From positions 47,239,371 through 47,303,370 of the forward strand of contig JAJLRJ010000002.1 of the NCBI GenBank assembly GCA_024195265.1: a stretch of 64,000 bases of DNA, given 5' to 3'. The notes under the pieces are model-generated. The model made no database searches, had not been told where the DNA came from, and worked only from the letters and a program-made list of their open reading frames with translations. Below are positions 11,963 through 25,139 of this stretch, one piece after another. The number at the start of each line of letters is the position of its first letter. Position 1 is the first letter of the stretch. The DNA comes from Dendrophyllia cribrosa. Lineage: Eukaryota; Cnidaria; Anthozoa; Scleractinia; Dendrophylliidae. Position numbers and translations under genes: made by a program.

Positions 11963-13661
11963 TAATTAATCGGAGACAGAAACTCACAATCAATAACTTT
12001 GTCCTAAAATAAACATGATAAACATGAAGTTCATCAACAAAGTGGAATGGCAACGATTCCAACCGCCGATAACAAGAATAGGCAGCGCACCAAGCCACAT
12101 AGTGTCTCAGCAGTTGTCGTCATTATCGAGATATGAATGCGCAACTCCGATCGGAATAGCTATAGCAGAAAGTGACAAACAATGGTGTAGCGTGATTAAC
12201 CCGGCTGAGAAAGGATGGGTGGGTGAAAGGGGCATCTTACAATTTTGGATTTCATGGGCGAGTGAAATCTTAAAGCGTCTCTTCTTCCTTTTATATACCC
12301 TAACGACTAATAGTTTGATTATTAGTTTCCTAATGGACCCATGCTTGTCTTACGGACTACGTTTCCGCTTTAAGTTAATTAGTACATCCCAAATACAGAG
12401 GAATAAATTCCCATGTGCAACAAGGAAACGCAACATATCTAGTACGTAGTTTTATTGTCAAGAGGGTGGTTTGCGAACCAGATGAACCTTTGATGTGAGA
12501 CCTCATTATTTCTTTGATCTGTTGGCGATGTAAAGGAAAACAAAACAGTAGCTTATGGCCGCCTGATATATTCTAGCATAATCTCGCCCTTTAACCTTGT
12601 GGGCTAGCTTTTTCCAGCTATAAAACAGCTATTACGGAATATCACGTGGGCACCAAGTTAACCCACGGAAGTACACGCAACCTTTTATTCCAACCGTGGT
12701 ATAAGAGTGGGGAGTGGGAGAAGTTACATCTCCTTTGAGCTTTTGCGAAGTAGAGTGTCAATATTGCTAATAGATAACCTGTGATGCACTCTACAAGGTA
12801 AGGTAAATATTTTAGGTTTTAGCCTGTTTGGGATCAGTGACGTACGCGATCATCCAAATTTTAAGCCAAGATCGCATTTTTCTGTTGATTTCGATTTTGG
12901 CGCTTATACCTAGCATGATGTAAATCCAAGATTGCGGATCCAAGACGGCGGCCATGCATTTGAAATGATAACACAACTCCCACCTAATATGGCGTAAAAC
13001 ATGTCATCGGTCCTTCCTTAAATTATACACTTCTTGGCGTATGATAATACCAATTCAATTGAAAGCAAACAGACAAGGAATGAGCGTGACGGAAAAATAA
13101 TCATCCGTGCTCCCCATCATTTACTTCAATTCATAAGTTATTAGTGCGGATCTGAGTTTGTGCGTAGATCTAAGTGTTGCCTTTGCAGTATATGATTATG
13201 GGTTATTGGGATCGCCGGCTTTAAATGTGTTTGCAGAGCTTTTAAAATGATTTCTAATGATCGCTAAAATGATTTCTAAAATACACGATCCTTCCTATCA
13301 TTTAATTTCTTGAATAACGAAAGTCTTTGCACTTAATCATTTCTGCAGGTATGATGAAGTTTGTGATTACGACTTCAACAGTCACCGTGGAGTTTCAGGT
13401 GTTGTTGGTCACTTTACTCAGGTGGTTTGGAAAACAAGTACAAAGCTTGGCATAGGCTTTGCTAGAGGAACATACATAACACCAGATGGCCAAACGTTTC
13501 GCAACTGCATATATGTGGTTGGTCGCTACAAGGAACCTGGAAACATGATTGGAGCTTATCAACAAAACGTTGCAAAAGGAAGTTTTAACAGGGCAAATCA
13601 TTGCCAAAATAGAGACATAACCATTACTCGTAAACGAGATATGATACAATTAGTTTTGTGA
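8970..13661 (+). CDS. CAP-1: secreted CAP/SCP-domain protein (first exon missing)
   Basis: Exons 8970-9215 (1-1), 11497-11740 (1-2) and 13349-13661, all with AG/GT borders. The first encodes a Gly/Pro/Thr linker (PPNQPPSIGPTVGTGTGP). The next two encode the CAP domain: HNEYRRVHNAPPM, KLEHSNNRNGAGENLG, split at W-Y, then YDEVCDY, GHFTQVVW and a C-terminal Cys-containing tail. The CAP tetrad (His, Glu, Glu, His) is complete. Family knowledge: CAP proteins are mostly secreted and bind lipids or act as allergen/venom/defence proteins; no single reaction is known. AATAAA lies at 13744 and 13749. The signal-peptide exon upstream of 8970 was not found; the incoming phase 1 fits CAP-2. Confidence 0.85.
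9216..11496. other. CAP-1 intron 1; repeat ends only
   Basis: A G-run at 9430-9446. Single TIR-like ends TTAAGGTG at 9683 and TTAAGGTGGCTC at 10004 resemble the ends of the TTAA elements at 26176 and 42478, but no matching second end was identified. A purine/pyrimidine run GCGCGCGCTCGTGCACGCG lies near 9765. No internal exon is seen. Confidence 0.4.
11874..11959. repeat. (TA)n followed by a 32-base poly-G run
   Basis: An alternating TA tract of about 45 bases, then TTCTTTGGC and an uninterrupted G run at 11928-11959, inside CAP-1 intron 2. The G run is a potential G-quadruplex. Confidence 0.9.
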
Positions 13662-13989
13662 GTTGTTCATTTCATGTCTTACGCAGTGAATGTGCTAAAA
13701 GATGAGTGACATACCATAACGGTGAAGACTAGTAAAAATGGATAAATAAAATAAACGAATGCCATGCATTATATGCTGTTCTCATCAAGCGCTCGTGAGC
13801 TAACGATTGTATTTGTGTCAATCAATTGGAAACAGTTTTGATTAATGAAACATGCATTTTGTTCCTCACGTATTCCCTTATTTTACTCGCTTCCCTTTGC
13901 CCACCCCGGTTTTTCCTACTACCCTAGCACCAAGACCTGCAACTCTTTTACATTTATACATCTAGGGATATACTTATTGAATTAAAATG

Positions 13990-14580
13990 GAACAAATAAA
14001 GGACAAACTTTACCCACTAGTCCGCAAGACGGGATGTCATTTTACGTGAGAATTGAGGGAGTCAAACATTCTGAACAGCCGTCATCTTGGATTCACCATC
14101 TTGTACCCGCCATCTTGGGTTTCTGTATTTCTTGAAACCTCGGAAACCGTCTCAATTGCCCCAAAAAGTAACCATAACCAATAAAGAAACACTAAAATGG
14201 CGAAAAATGAAAAGCTACGAAGACTAACTTAACCCTCGGACGTACACGCAAACTTATTCCCCCACCGTGGGGCATGAAAACGGCATGTGCTAATCTTAAA
14301 TGGTCTTGAAAGGGGAGGGGAGCAACCACCGGCTCCCCCTTGTACGACCAAGTGTTATATAATTAATGTTTTTCGTTAAAAGGTAAAAATCCCAATTTCG
14401 AACAACTTGGCTTTCAAAATGTTGTTTCCATGCCATGGAAACTTCAAGTCACGTAAACAAAGAACTGCCAGACCAAATTGTTTCAGTATACATTTTAAGA
14501 AAAGTGGCTTACTCTGGTGGCGTTTGCTTTGTTGAAAGTCACCACCTCCCCCCAGGCTAAATAGGGTAAAGAACATTAAT
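13990..14580. mobile_element. Degraded member of the poly-G MITE family with a nested insertion
   Basis: The interior shares GCCATCTTGGAT, CCATGGAAAC and AAGTCACGT with the complete members at 38952 and 46001, and it ends CCCCCCAGGCTAAATAGGGT near 14570. A foreign segment starting TTAACCCTCGGACGTACACG (14229) interrupts it; that segment is also related to 12656. Confidence 0.45.
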
Positions 14581-14740
14581 TTATGAACCGGGGAGTACGC
14601 GTACAGTACGCGTAACATTGCCTAAGGCGAGAATGACCAATGATAGGTAAAGCGATACTCATTCTGAGCGACCAAGGCAGCGACCGAGGCAGCAATTGCA
14701 AAATAAGAAGGCAAAACGTCGGTTTATTATATTCTAGTCC

Positions 14741-14748
14741 TTTTTTTT

Positions 14749-14779
<31 letters not shown>

Positions 14780-14783
14780 GGGG
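14741..14783. repeat. T18-G25 homopolymer junction
   Basis: Eighteen T are followed directly by twenty-five G. No TIR partner was found. Confidence 0.9.
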
Positions 14784-15470
14784 TTCTCTTGACTTCGTTT
14801 TGGAAGATTATTTCACTGTAAGATGTGGAAACCTTATTGCAAGCTAGGTTGGTTAAAACACCTACAATGTAGAGCCACGTCTCATTTTCATCATGGAACG
14901 CAGTTGGCTCCGTATTCAGGAACCTACTCATAATGAACATCAATGAGGGGGAGGGGGCGGGGGTTGCCCTGGTATCGCGAAACGTCGTTGAGAGGTCCCC
15001 TCTAATTAAAAAGAAAAGAAAAATAATACACAGATATCAAATGGCTAAAAAATGTTTGCCATGTATGGAAAGCTTCATGCCCTGTTGTTAGAATTACCAC
15101 TAATTTTTTAACTTGCCGTTGCATTTTTATTTCTCTGGAATGCCTCCAATACTAAGCTTATATTTTCAAGTCGGGGGATGGGTCGATGGTGCGCAAAAGT
15201 AGGCAAACGAATATATGTACTATAATAATCAACTTTTGAAACCAAACTATCCATGTACTGATTGGCTACCTGCACGCGGAGTAACAAAATTAAGAAACAA
15301 GAACTTTAACGTTGTTTAATCATGCTTTATTCGTGATTGTGTCAAATCGAATTACATGCGTAACATAGAGTAATTGATCAGTTGCCATAGCTGTAACCAA
15401 TTATTATTGAATTGATGCATTTATTTTCATTATTTAACTTGTTGTTGTTGTTGTTGCTCAGTTCTTATTC

Positions 15471-16145
15471 AGGTATATTAAGGTCTGGGTCAGTTACGGT
15501 ACATCAAAAAACTAGGGGGGGGGGGGGGGGGGTCTATCTCATAAAGTTTGGAACATATTGATATGAAACTTGGCCAAAGGCTTAAACTTGATACAAAGAT
15601 TAATTTTGATAAGAAGTTGTCACAAAAAGAGCGCGCAACTGATGAAGATATCAAATTTCCATGTTTTTCTTTTGGCTAAGTGCAGGAGAATTTAAATCAC
15701 TCTGACTGACAAAATATCGTTTGGATATTTTTAATTAAGTGCGCAAAGTCATACACGAAACTGACTGGAAGGCGTGTCCAGGTCACGTGACGACTGAAAT
15801 GTCACGATTTTGTTGTCACGTAATAACCAGAAAACAGTCATGACGCTTAGGTGGACCACGTTTCCAGTTACATTTGGAAAGTACCTTAAAAGGGTAGAAA
15901 TAATGCCACTTAAAACTCTCAGAAAACACAATTTTTCCTTGTCTGCAAGAGCACTGAAGGAACAAACCGGAAGCTCAGTTGGTCACGTGAAAGGTTGCCA
16001 TGAAAACAGCAACGTCAAAAAGGACTGTCTCAACGAGTGGAATGCCGTTGCCAAGTTTCATACTTATGACACATCTCCTTTTGGAGATAGACCACGCCCT
16101 TACTCTTTTGATAAAATAGGGGCAGACCCAGTCCTTAATATACCT
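15471..16145. mobile_element. Foldback MITE with AGGTATATTAAGG ends
   Basis: AGGTATATTAAGGTCTGGGT at the left and its complement at 16125-16145. Second-tier matches continue inward (GGCCAAGTTTCAT and TCTCCTTTTGGAGATAGACC against 15530-15580). An internal G18 run is at 15515. The 116-codon ORF inside is not supported as a gene. Confidence 0.7.
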
Positions 16146-16921
16146 AAGATAGTCAATTAATGATTATGCTACAATGATCTTTTTCTCTACAAAGAAAAAA
16201 CAGAATACGTCTTATTTGGGACAGGCCCTAGATTAGCATTCAGTTATAATTTTTCGGTATATATCCGTTTAAGGTTCGAATGTACAAAGATAGCGTTTCG
16301 CTATCACGGACGTACTGCTTAGAATCATAATATATAATTTCTGTATCAATGCATGGTTAATACTTTTAAATATTTCATTATTTTTTTTTTATATTTTACC
16401 CATTACTATTATCATTAGCTTGTATAATTGGTTCATTTATTGAAATATTTATTTTTAAGTATATGAATGTATAGGGCAACACTTGGTAACAGTTTTTAAT
16501 ATTGTATATGCTGTTAAAAAGTTTGATACCCTATAGAAAAAAATTTATCAATTTTTGCATTTTTTTATCAAATGAAATGCCTATCACATTTTATGTTGAA
16601 TTGAAACCGTCCCCATTCTAATTCTCTTTCAGCAAGTTCAACAGTTGAATATCTTTTAATTTATTAATACGTTCGGTTAAGATCCATTGAAGTCGGAGAA
16701 GGAAGTCGGATTTCTAGCTTAACTATAGTTCACTGCGCTATTTGTTTTTTTTTTCTGTTGTTGTTACATTATTTTTCTTCGTTGCCAAGTGAGCCCGGTA
16801 TGTAATTGTAGTCTCTGTCTTAACATTCTTCACACCGGACATTTTAATTTGTAGGAGGATTTTGTGGGAGCAATTTTCCGTTATAACTTTAATTTAAGCA
16901 GGAATTCACACGTCAAATAGA

Positions 16922-16994
16922 CTGTGACAGCCGACTCCTCACCTCAGAAAAAAAATTCCCTATTTTTTCAGAGGGGAGGAGGCGGCTGTCACAG
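16922..16994. repeat. 73-base perfect-stem hairpin
   Basis: CTGTGACAGCCG(A)CTCCTC pairs with GAGGAG(G)CGGCTGTCACAG; the loop is A/T-rich. It may be a tiny MITE or structured RNA; no flanking duplication is clear. Confidence 0.6.
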
Positions 16995-17420
16995 GCTACA
17001 CGTCAAATGCCTTGAACAAAAATATGTCACGACAAAATGTTTGCACCTGCTTGAAAGATTATCAACCTGATTTAATTTGGTTCTTGAATGTTATCATTGT
17101 CATATTTTTTTTTTGGACTGTATGCCTTTCTTTATACTCAGTTTTCTTAATTTTTTGTTTTGGTTTAGAGTTTTCAAATAAGCAAGCACTGACTGGTCAT
17201 GCAGTTATCCAGATAAATGAATCATTTAAATTGGAAACATGTTCATCCAGATCACTGAAAAATTGTCAGTTTAATAATAAACATGGGAATAAACATGGAT
17301 GATTTGTTTGTAATAAACAAAATAAGGCATGGCTGCTTAAAGATATACTTTTGTCTTGTTTATTTTTTTATGTGAAGTTCTTTACGCATCGACGACCGAA
17401 TTGCGAATAATCGAATATTG

Positions 17421-19313
17421 TTAATCGTCTCTAAGGACATCTTCTGTGGTCTTCACGTTAAGCTGATAGCCTGTTTTTTCTGTGTACCATTTAAAAAGGT
17501 CGATTGGAATGAATTTCTTTTGCCAACTATCAAAAATTCGATATCCGTACTCGTTCTGTATCTCGTTAATATCATTAATTTCAATATTGAAGGAGAAGTT
17601 TGGGTCGGAAGGTTTTTCAATGGAAATTTTGTAGGACCCTCTAGCAGAGCCGTGGTTTAAAGTAAGGGTTACCGTTTCGCCGTCGATACCACAGGGATCA
17701 AGAAATATTTTTGACTGATTATCACATAATTCCTCTTTCCCCTCATATCAACCACATAGTTACCAGAAGTTTGATGCTGGCCAGCTATGCATTTCAAAAG
17801 TAGCGCATCATCTTGACCATCGCCGAATTTTAAATCTGCTGTTGGGAAGGGAGGAAAACTTAGGATTTTCTTCTCTCCTGTGTCGCTATATACTGGAAAG
17901 AAAACATCGTGATCAATCAAGCGAGGGTTGGCATTGTTGATGAATAAGGTTCCTGTTTTTGCTGTGTCTAAGGTTATTTCCAGTAATGGTTGATATAAAC
18001 TTGATGCAGTGCCGTAATATATCAACGTTTTGTATTTAAGAACGATACGGTTTGTGTTAATCCGATTGGCATCTGAGGTTTGCAGGTTGATTTTCGGGGC
18101 ATTGTTGCTGCTGTCAATGATGTGAAATTTGAGAGGCTTTGATTGACCTTTTTGTGCATTCACTATATCGTCGAAATTAAACTCATATACATTACTTCCA
18201 GATTTCTGAAAGACTACAATTTTTTTATACCTCGCATCGTCATGATAAAGTATCACGTGGTCATCAAATGGTGATCCATGAAATATGTATGCCCTACGTA
18301 CTGTGCCCAGTTTGTGGATCTTATTTTGACCGTGATAAAATTTTACAACACCTGTTTTTGAATCAAAGTACACACCTTTGATGTCCTTTCTTTGTTTCGA
18401 AATTCCCTGGAATGATAATGAATCGAGCACACCGACTCCCAAATCTGCATCTAGTACATTTTCGTAATCAGAATGAAATTCTCCTATCATACCGTTGATG
18501 TTCAAACAATCTTGCCCATATCCAGTATCAATTTTTATACGGCCGGTTTTTTTAGACAATTTTCTATATTCCCCAATACTTACCACATCATCTTGTTCGA
18601 TATCGCTTTTCATAAGAACATCAGTATTTAAATTAATATTGTTCAATGGCTCCCCAGAAACAAAGCTTGAATTGATAAAAACATGAACACCTTTATAGGA
18701 TGTCCCTTTTTTAAATTTTCCGTAGAAGTCAAACCCAACGTGACCGGCTGCCTTGCCCCATCCTGTTCTACTCCATTCTGCAGGCATGTTTGGACTCATT
18801 ATGTATCGGTTTACTCCCATAAACAGGAGAGACTTGGTTTTCGCCTGAGTATCAGTTATTTCAATCCTGTCGTGACCCATATATTTTCGAAGGTGCAAAG
18901 AGGTACGATATTGTGGGCAGCGAACGATTTCTTTTGACCAACAATCCTTAAAAATGACTGTAGAGACAGGCAAAACATTTTCCAACGTAGCGGCTTGGTT
19001 GTTGACGTAAACATCAGTGTATGGTGATCCCACCTTATCCAAAAAATCCATCCGCCAGTCTATGTGGGAAATTGAGGCGTCTCGGAGGTTTCGAAGCTCC
19101 TGAAGCCTTGCTCTATATGCTTCGACCGCTGCTACATCATAGGCAGGGGTTGTGATAAGTTCTATCAGTGTAGCGACTAGTCCAAGAAAAGCCCCAGCTA
19201 TAGCTCCAATAGGCCCAAGAAGAGCTGATCCCGTTGCTACAGCGGCGATAAAGGTGGTTAGACCAATAACTCCGGCAGCAATGCTCAAAGACGCAGAAGC
19301 GATTCCAGCTGGA
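17421..19313 (-). pseudogene. 3' part of a large unrecognised secreted-protein gene, frameshifted
   Basis: On the minus strand one frame is open for about 545 codons from the element junction at 19321 down to a stop at 17669. It begins with a long Ala/Gly/Ile/Leu membrane-type segment (GLTTFIAAVATGSALLG), then a charged helix (YRARLQELRNLRD), then mixed beta-type sequence with CLNINGMIGEFHSDYEN. Near 17700 the frame shifts by one: a different frame then stays open without interruption for about 90 further codons, with the same style (SYKISIEKPSDP, FKWYTEKTGYQL), to a stop at 17421-17423. AATAAA on this strand lies near 17357. No family is recognised. The hydrophobic segment after a signal peptide would fit a membrane-inserting secreted protein, but that is inference only. 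The 5' part is at 27865-28465. Confidence 0.65.
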
Positions 19314-19679
19314 AACGCGTTCCAAACTAAAATGTGGCATTACGATTTAGACAAATTCAGAGTAAATACTAAGGTACACTACAAAAATGACTTATTTTTA
19401 CGGATAAATTATCAACCTACCTCGGAAAATGTCTTTTGCACGTGGTAGTTTCTACAACCTCTTCGGAAATTAGTGGAAAATTGGCCAAAATTAAAATGTG
19501 AAGTTTTATCGGAAAAGCCATTTCACCACTTTTTTAGTTGGATAATTTTTAATGTTTGCTCTAAATCGTAAAATCATACAAAAACTGATAGGAGAGTTTT
19601 CTCTGTTTGCAAGGAAGCACAAAATTCTTTCGAGCGAATTTATGATTTTCATGAACTAAATTTAAAACCTGTTCAGAAT

Positions 19680-20235
19680 TTCTGATCTCCCCCGAATCCT
19701 AAAAGAGGTTTCAGAAATTCTGATCCCCCCGTCAATTGCCGAACAAAAACAACTACATGTATATACAACTTATTCTAAAGGATTCAGAAATTCTGATCCC
19801 CCCGTCAATTAACGGAACAAAAACTGCTATATACATCTTATTCTAAAAGGATTCAGAAATTCTGATCCCCCCGTAAATTAACCGAACAAAAACAGCTGTA
19901 TACATCTAATTCTTGAAAATTCAGAAATTCTGATCCCCCCGTCAGTTAACCGAACAAAAACAGCTATATACATCTAATTCTTGAAAATTCAGAAATTCTG
20001 ATCCCCCCGTCAGTTAACCGAACAAAAACAGCTATATACATTAATTCTTAAAAATTCTGATCCCCCCATCAGTTAACCGAACAAAAACAGCTATACAGCT
20101 GTATACATCTAATTCTTAAAAATTCAGAAATTCTGATCCCCCCGTCAGTTAACCGAACAAAAACAGCTATATACATCTATTTCTTAAAAATTCAGAAATT
20201 CTGATCCCCCCGTCAATTAACCAAACAACACCCCC
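19680..20235. repeat. Left subterminal tandem array (62-70 base unit)
   Basis: About nine units containing TCAGAAATTCTGA, then TCCCCCCGTCAGTTAACCGA, ACAAAAACAGCTATA and TACATCTAATTCTT. TCAGAAATTCTGA is itself palindromic. Decayed units continue to about 21100. Confidence 0.9.
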
Positions 20236-21251
20236 ATCACTTACACGAGGAAAAATGATTATTAACATCTAACTAAAGAGGTTTTCCGAATTTCGGAGAT
20301 CCCCGTCACTTATCCGAGGAAAAATGATTATTATTTAACATCCAGCTTGACAGGTTTTCCGAACTTACGTATCAGAGAGTCTATCAGATAATAAACGATC
20401 ATTAAAAACTAACTTGAGCAAATACGGTTCACTGCGGTGAGCGGTTAAGAGGCGGCTGTATTCGCAGGCTTGGTTATAATTATGCATGACTACCTCTGTA
20501 TGGATTCACAATTTCTGATCCCATTGTAATGTCATCAATAGAGTTCCACAATCATTCTTTTTCTTACTCCGCTATACCACTTGTTACTGGACAATTCTAA
20601 TTATAAAGGATTCAGAAATTCTGATGCCCTGTCAATGAACTGAACAAAACTGGCTATTCACATCTAATTCTAAAATGATTCAGAATTTCCAATTCACGTG
20701 TCACTTACATGTAACTGAACAAAAGAATCAGAATTTCTGACCTCCTCATCCCTTTACCCTTTCACTCCCAGAGTCAATTATGGAGACATGTAGTGCAGTC
20801 CTAACGTTTGAGTCTGTGGACGAAATCCTACACTGTATGTACAGCAGTACAGTACTTTCACATGATACAGTTACCATTTGGTTTCAATATTTTTCAACAT
20901 GAAATTTGGGATTTTTCTTGAGTTTTGATATTTGGCACTCTTGGGAGTTAAAGAGTTAACTGAACAAAAACATGAGTGAAATTTGTGATCCTCTCAATTT
21001 GCTATCAACTTAAGCAGTTGAAAAAACAACCTGACAAAATTCAGGCTTCAAATTAATTCTGAAAGGGATTCAGAATTTTTGTTGCCTCCATCACTTAAAC
21101 AAACAAAACTAATAGGAAGATCTAGCTTGCTTCTGGATGTTTTCTTTGTATTGTGTTTTTCTTCTGATGGTCACAAGGAGATGCCACTGATCATCCTTCT
21201 TTGGGCATGATCAACATACTGTTAAAATGGATAACCTCATTTGTAGTTCTG

Positions 21252-21928
21252 CTAGTAAGTGATTCCATTTCCTGAAAATCAGATATGGTAATGTATTGAA
21301 CTTAAAATTACTCAAATTTAACACTTATTAATCAATAAAATTAATATTATTGTACATGTATTTCAAGACTTCCCTAGTTCAACTGCCTTTTGAAGAAACT
21401 CTCTATTTAACAAGCTTATCCCACCTACACTGTACATGTAGGTCAACATACACAAATGTAGTGATTTTGTTTAATTTCTAAATGGTGCTCACCTTTACAA
21501 TGTGCATTTGCGGGAGTACAGGTGTAGCTAAATCCGCAAACATTCAAAAAGAACTTTGGCTGTGTTCCAGAATAGAGCCAAAAATCTGCAAAACAATAAC
21601 ATCATATACAACTTAACTCAATTAAGTTCACAGCCACAACACACATGAAAATTCACCTGCAAGCCCAAGTGCATGTAAATTCTGGCTTCTTTTAGACAAC
21701 AAGACAGGTCTAATAGCCCTTGTGTCCTTCTTTAATCAGTGGCAAAACATATCATATATCTTAGAATCTTAGATAATTACTATTTTGTAGGTTCATAAGG
21801 GTAAATAAAAGAAGCTATTGTCATTGATTTTATTGATACAGAACATTTAGATAAAAATCTCTGAGCAGTTGGCAATAGACATCTGTCACTCTTATCTTAC
21901 ATGGGAGGAGAAAGGAAACCAACTTCAT
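21252..21928 (-). CDS. Candidate three-exon gene for a 46-residue secreted Cys peptide
   Basis: Minus-strand exons 21928-21901, 21585-21493 and 21271-21252 join in phase 1 at both junctions. Splice sites are good: donor CAT/GTAAGA, acceptor ATTGTTTTGCAG, donor AAAG/GTGAGC, acceptor CTGATTTTCAG. The first exon starts AAAAATG and encodes MKLVSFLLP; the second continues hydrophobic and then gives VCGFSYTCTPANAHCK with three cysteines; the third adds six residues and a TAG stop. The whole gene lies inside the 8.5-kb element. The product is unrecognised; the CTPANAHC pattern recalls EGF-like modules, so it may be a truncated captured exon. No AATAAA is seen nearby. The exon chain could be chance, but the two-sided phase match argues against that. 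Confidence 0.35.
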
Positions 21929-22153
21929 TTTTCGCTGCTCGTTGATTTCTTTTCGGGCCTAAATAAACTATATTACAGATATCACCCTCATCGCTTTGTG
22001 ATTCAGCGATATCGGTTTTTTGCTTGAAATTGAACATGGAATTCACTCGTCAGGCGGTGAATTTTCTTTGATACAAGAAAGGTATTGGGTTACAAGTTTT
22101 GGTTTTGAAAATAATAAGAAAGCTCTGCTTTGGATAGCATATTTGTTTGTTTC

Positions 22154-23004
22154 GGCTTATTGTACTTTGCGAAACGAAATGGAACGAAATGAAATGAAAC
22201 GAAACGAAATGGGAATCTGTACTTTGCGAAATGGGAATCTGTACTTTGCGAAATAAACAAGTAGCAAGTCGAAATTCGTCATACCGTACAATCCACTGAA
22301 TTGAACGATCCTTGTGTGATGTCTCTGTGTATCTGTTGCCTTCCCTGTCGCTTGCGACATCATCCCAGCCGGATATGTCACGCTAGCAAGAAAATCTGTA
22401 CTTTGCGAAATCTGTACTTTACAAAATGAAAAAATGAAAATCTGTACTTTTTGCGAAATGAGAAAATGAAAATCTGTACTTTGCAAAATGAAAAAAATGA
22501 AAATCTGTACTTTGCGAAATGAATAAATGAAAATCTGTACTTTGCGAAATGAATAAATGAAAATCTGTACTTTGCGAAATGAATAAATGAAAATCCTTGT
22601 GTATCTGTTGCTTTCCCTGTCGCTTGCAACATCATCACAGCCGGAAATGTCACACAAGCAAGAAAATCTGTACTTCGCTGTTGAAGTTGTTACTTTTATG
22701 AAAAGGACCAAAATCCAAATCCTGCTGTAATGTTTGATATATATAATTGAAGCTGTAGTGTCATCGTAGAGTAATTCTTGCTTGCGTGACATTTCCGGCT
22801 GTGATGATGTTGCAAGCGACAGGGAAAGCAACAGATACACAAAGATAAAGAAACGTGGATTATACGGTACGACGAATTTCGGCTTGCTACTTGTTTAAAT
22901 CGCAAAGTACAGATTCCCATTTCGCAAAGTACAGATTCCCGTTTCGCAAAGTACAGATTCCCATTTCGTTTCGTTCCATTTTGTTTCGCAAAGTACAATA
23001 AGCC
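22154..23004. mobile_element. Foldback element with 31-base minisatellite core (nested)
   Basis: GGCTTATTGTACTTTGCGAA at the left end is mirrored at 22984-23004. The arms also share AACAGATACAC, CGCTTGC and GTCACGC(T)AGCAAG. Between them are about nine copies of a unit with AATCTGTACTTTGCGAAATG. ORFs across it are repeat artefacts. Confidence 0.8.
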
Positions 23005-23267
23005 GTTTGTTTCTAAAGCAACTGGAGGACCGTTTCAATTTCAGTGTATCATCAAAATTACTTTCAATTACATGTAGGTCAGTACAGTATGCTTGTTCTC
23101 ATTAACTTCTTTGTTTGATTTAGACAATTGCTTTTTCTTAGCATGAAATATTGGTTTTTGCCCGTAGTTTACTGATCAATAAGAATGCAAGTTTTCTTTA
23201 AAGAGGCTCGTTCAACCATGGTCCTTTGTGCTTTGTTTTTCTTTTTTCAGCTACACTGTGAACTACA

Positions 23268-23404
23268 CACTCTTAAACTCGAATTGTTAATTGTTAAAAC
23301 AAATCGACAGGTAAGAACTCTTTTGTTGTTTTAATTTTAAGTTCTTACCTGTCGATTTGTTTTAACAATTTGGTTCTTAAAATAACAATTCGAGTTTAAG
23401 AGTG
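23268..23404. mobile_element. Hairpin MITE, CACTCTTAAACTCG ends (nested)
   Basis: A 137-base foldback: CACTCTTAAACTCGAATTGT and AAACAAATCGACAGGTAAGA are both mirrored in the right half. Confidence 0.85.
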
Positions 23405-25139
23405 ACATGTTTCGAGGGGACAGTGCAGTGCCTTTTCCCCAGTAACATGACAACTTTGGTTTATAAAGTGCAAATACCACTTACCACTTATCTTTGGCGA
23501 ACTGTGTTTTGTTTTGGGGAGCTGTCGCTAAATATTCTTCGACGGCCAACAGCGCTAGCAAGTCCACAACGTACACCGTAACTCATTTGCGTTCTCTTCG
23601 ATTCCCATCATGTGCCACTTGATCCGATTCATCCCGTTACACATGCAATCCGTTTTGATATTTTAAAACGTTTCTTTGTTTGGAAGCTTTCCATATTCGT
23701 GGATGAACATTTGATTGAATCTTCTTTTGCTGTGAGTGACAACACGTGTTTGAATGTTTGCTGTAGTGGTCTTCGCTTTCCTTTAAAACTCTTGAAAATT
23801 AATTTCTTTCCTTACATGAAACAACACTGCAAAGTTTCTTCTGGCTTCTAACGCTCCAAAAAGTGTCAAAATACATTGCATTTATTCCCCGAAGCAACCA
23901 TAAGTTCTTCGAGTTGACCGTTATAATTTTCAACAGCCCGCCATGTTGGTTGTTGAGCAAGCTAGTTTCCAGGGAAGCCGTGAGTTCGGCACATGCGTAT
24001 TGTGAGTTCTAACGTCACGTGGGGCTTTTGAGCCAATGGGAAAGTGTGAGAATTTCAGTTGGACTTTCACGCGGCCGGCCTGTTTATAGCAAGGAGATTA
24101 ATTTTCTTGTGGCTACCTTTTCCCATCTGATTGAAGTTCTTTTCCAGTCAAGTTCAAGGACGTTGTATGAGGAAAAGGTAAGCATTTATGTGGAAGCTAA
24201 GACCGATTGTTTGGTTCGTTTCATGAGCTTTTGAATTGTAGGCGTTTATACATGGAGCAACCTCGTACGAAGTTGGGTTTATCACAGCCATGAGGTTTCT
24301 TTGCTTGTTTATTTTCATTTTCGTAATGTAGTTTTGTCTATCGGCAGACATAGAGCTTAAAAGTTTAATATCTGAAATTAGAAGTTGCGTGCCATTCCAT
24401 GGGATTCTGGCAGGCCACCAGTCAAGAAGCACGATAACATCTATGTATTAAAGTTATGCGATGGTTATGTTACGTTGACCACTTTTGAACACCCTTCTTC
24501 CAGGTTAATATACAGTGTATTTTGTTTTTGTTTTTTGGAGACGTGTTATTAATTTTACAAATTAAACCGTTGCATAAGAATGACCCACTCAATATTGCTA
24601 TTTAAATGCTTGGAGAGATTTATCGCTAAACAGTAAACGTTTAAAACCGTTTAAAAGGAGCCATAATTTCTTATTCGAATAGTTTAGCCTTATTTACCAG
24701 TTAGTTCACATGCAACAATTTGTTGCAGTTTTTGGTTAATGTATTTTTAACCAAAAGAACAATTTGTTGTAATTTCACAGTGAGCCAAAACTAAGAGGCT
24801 GAGTACACTGTATATACACTGTATGAGACTGGTATGAACTCAGACCAGTGTGACTCAGAACAGTGCGAGTAAAAGTACATGTACACGTAATGGAACTAGA
24901 AATTTAGAGACAACCCTCCCCCCGAGACAACTTTACGAAGCGTTTATATGGAGTTGTGAGTTGTAACAGCTGTCCCCTCTAGCACACCAGTCTCTCTCGG
25001 GACGCCATTTTTTTGCACGTTTGGTCTCTGCTGACCTAAAACACACAGGCTCCTGGAACAATTTGAGCTGTCTCGTCTTGGGTAGGCGAGCCAAAGTGTT
25101 TATATGAGAAAAAGTTGTCCCACCTGCTAGGGTTACCCT

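Noticed and set aside
15810..16160. 116-codon ORF inside a MITE
   Set aside because: It runs through the right TIR and its composition follows the palindromic arms; no motif.
22157..22998. Phe/Ser-rich ORFs of 91-227 codons on the minus strand
   Set aside because: They are translations of the minisatellite and its palindromic arms.
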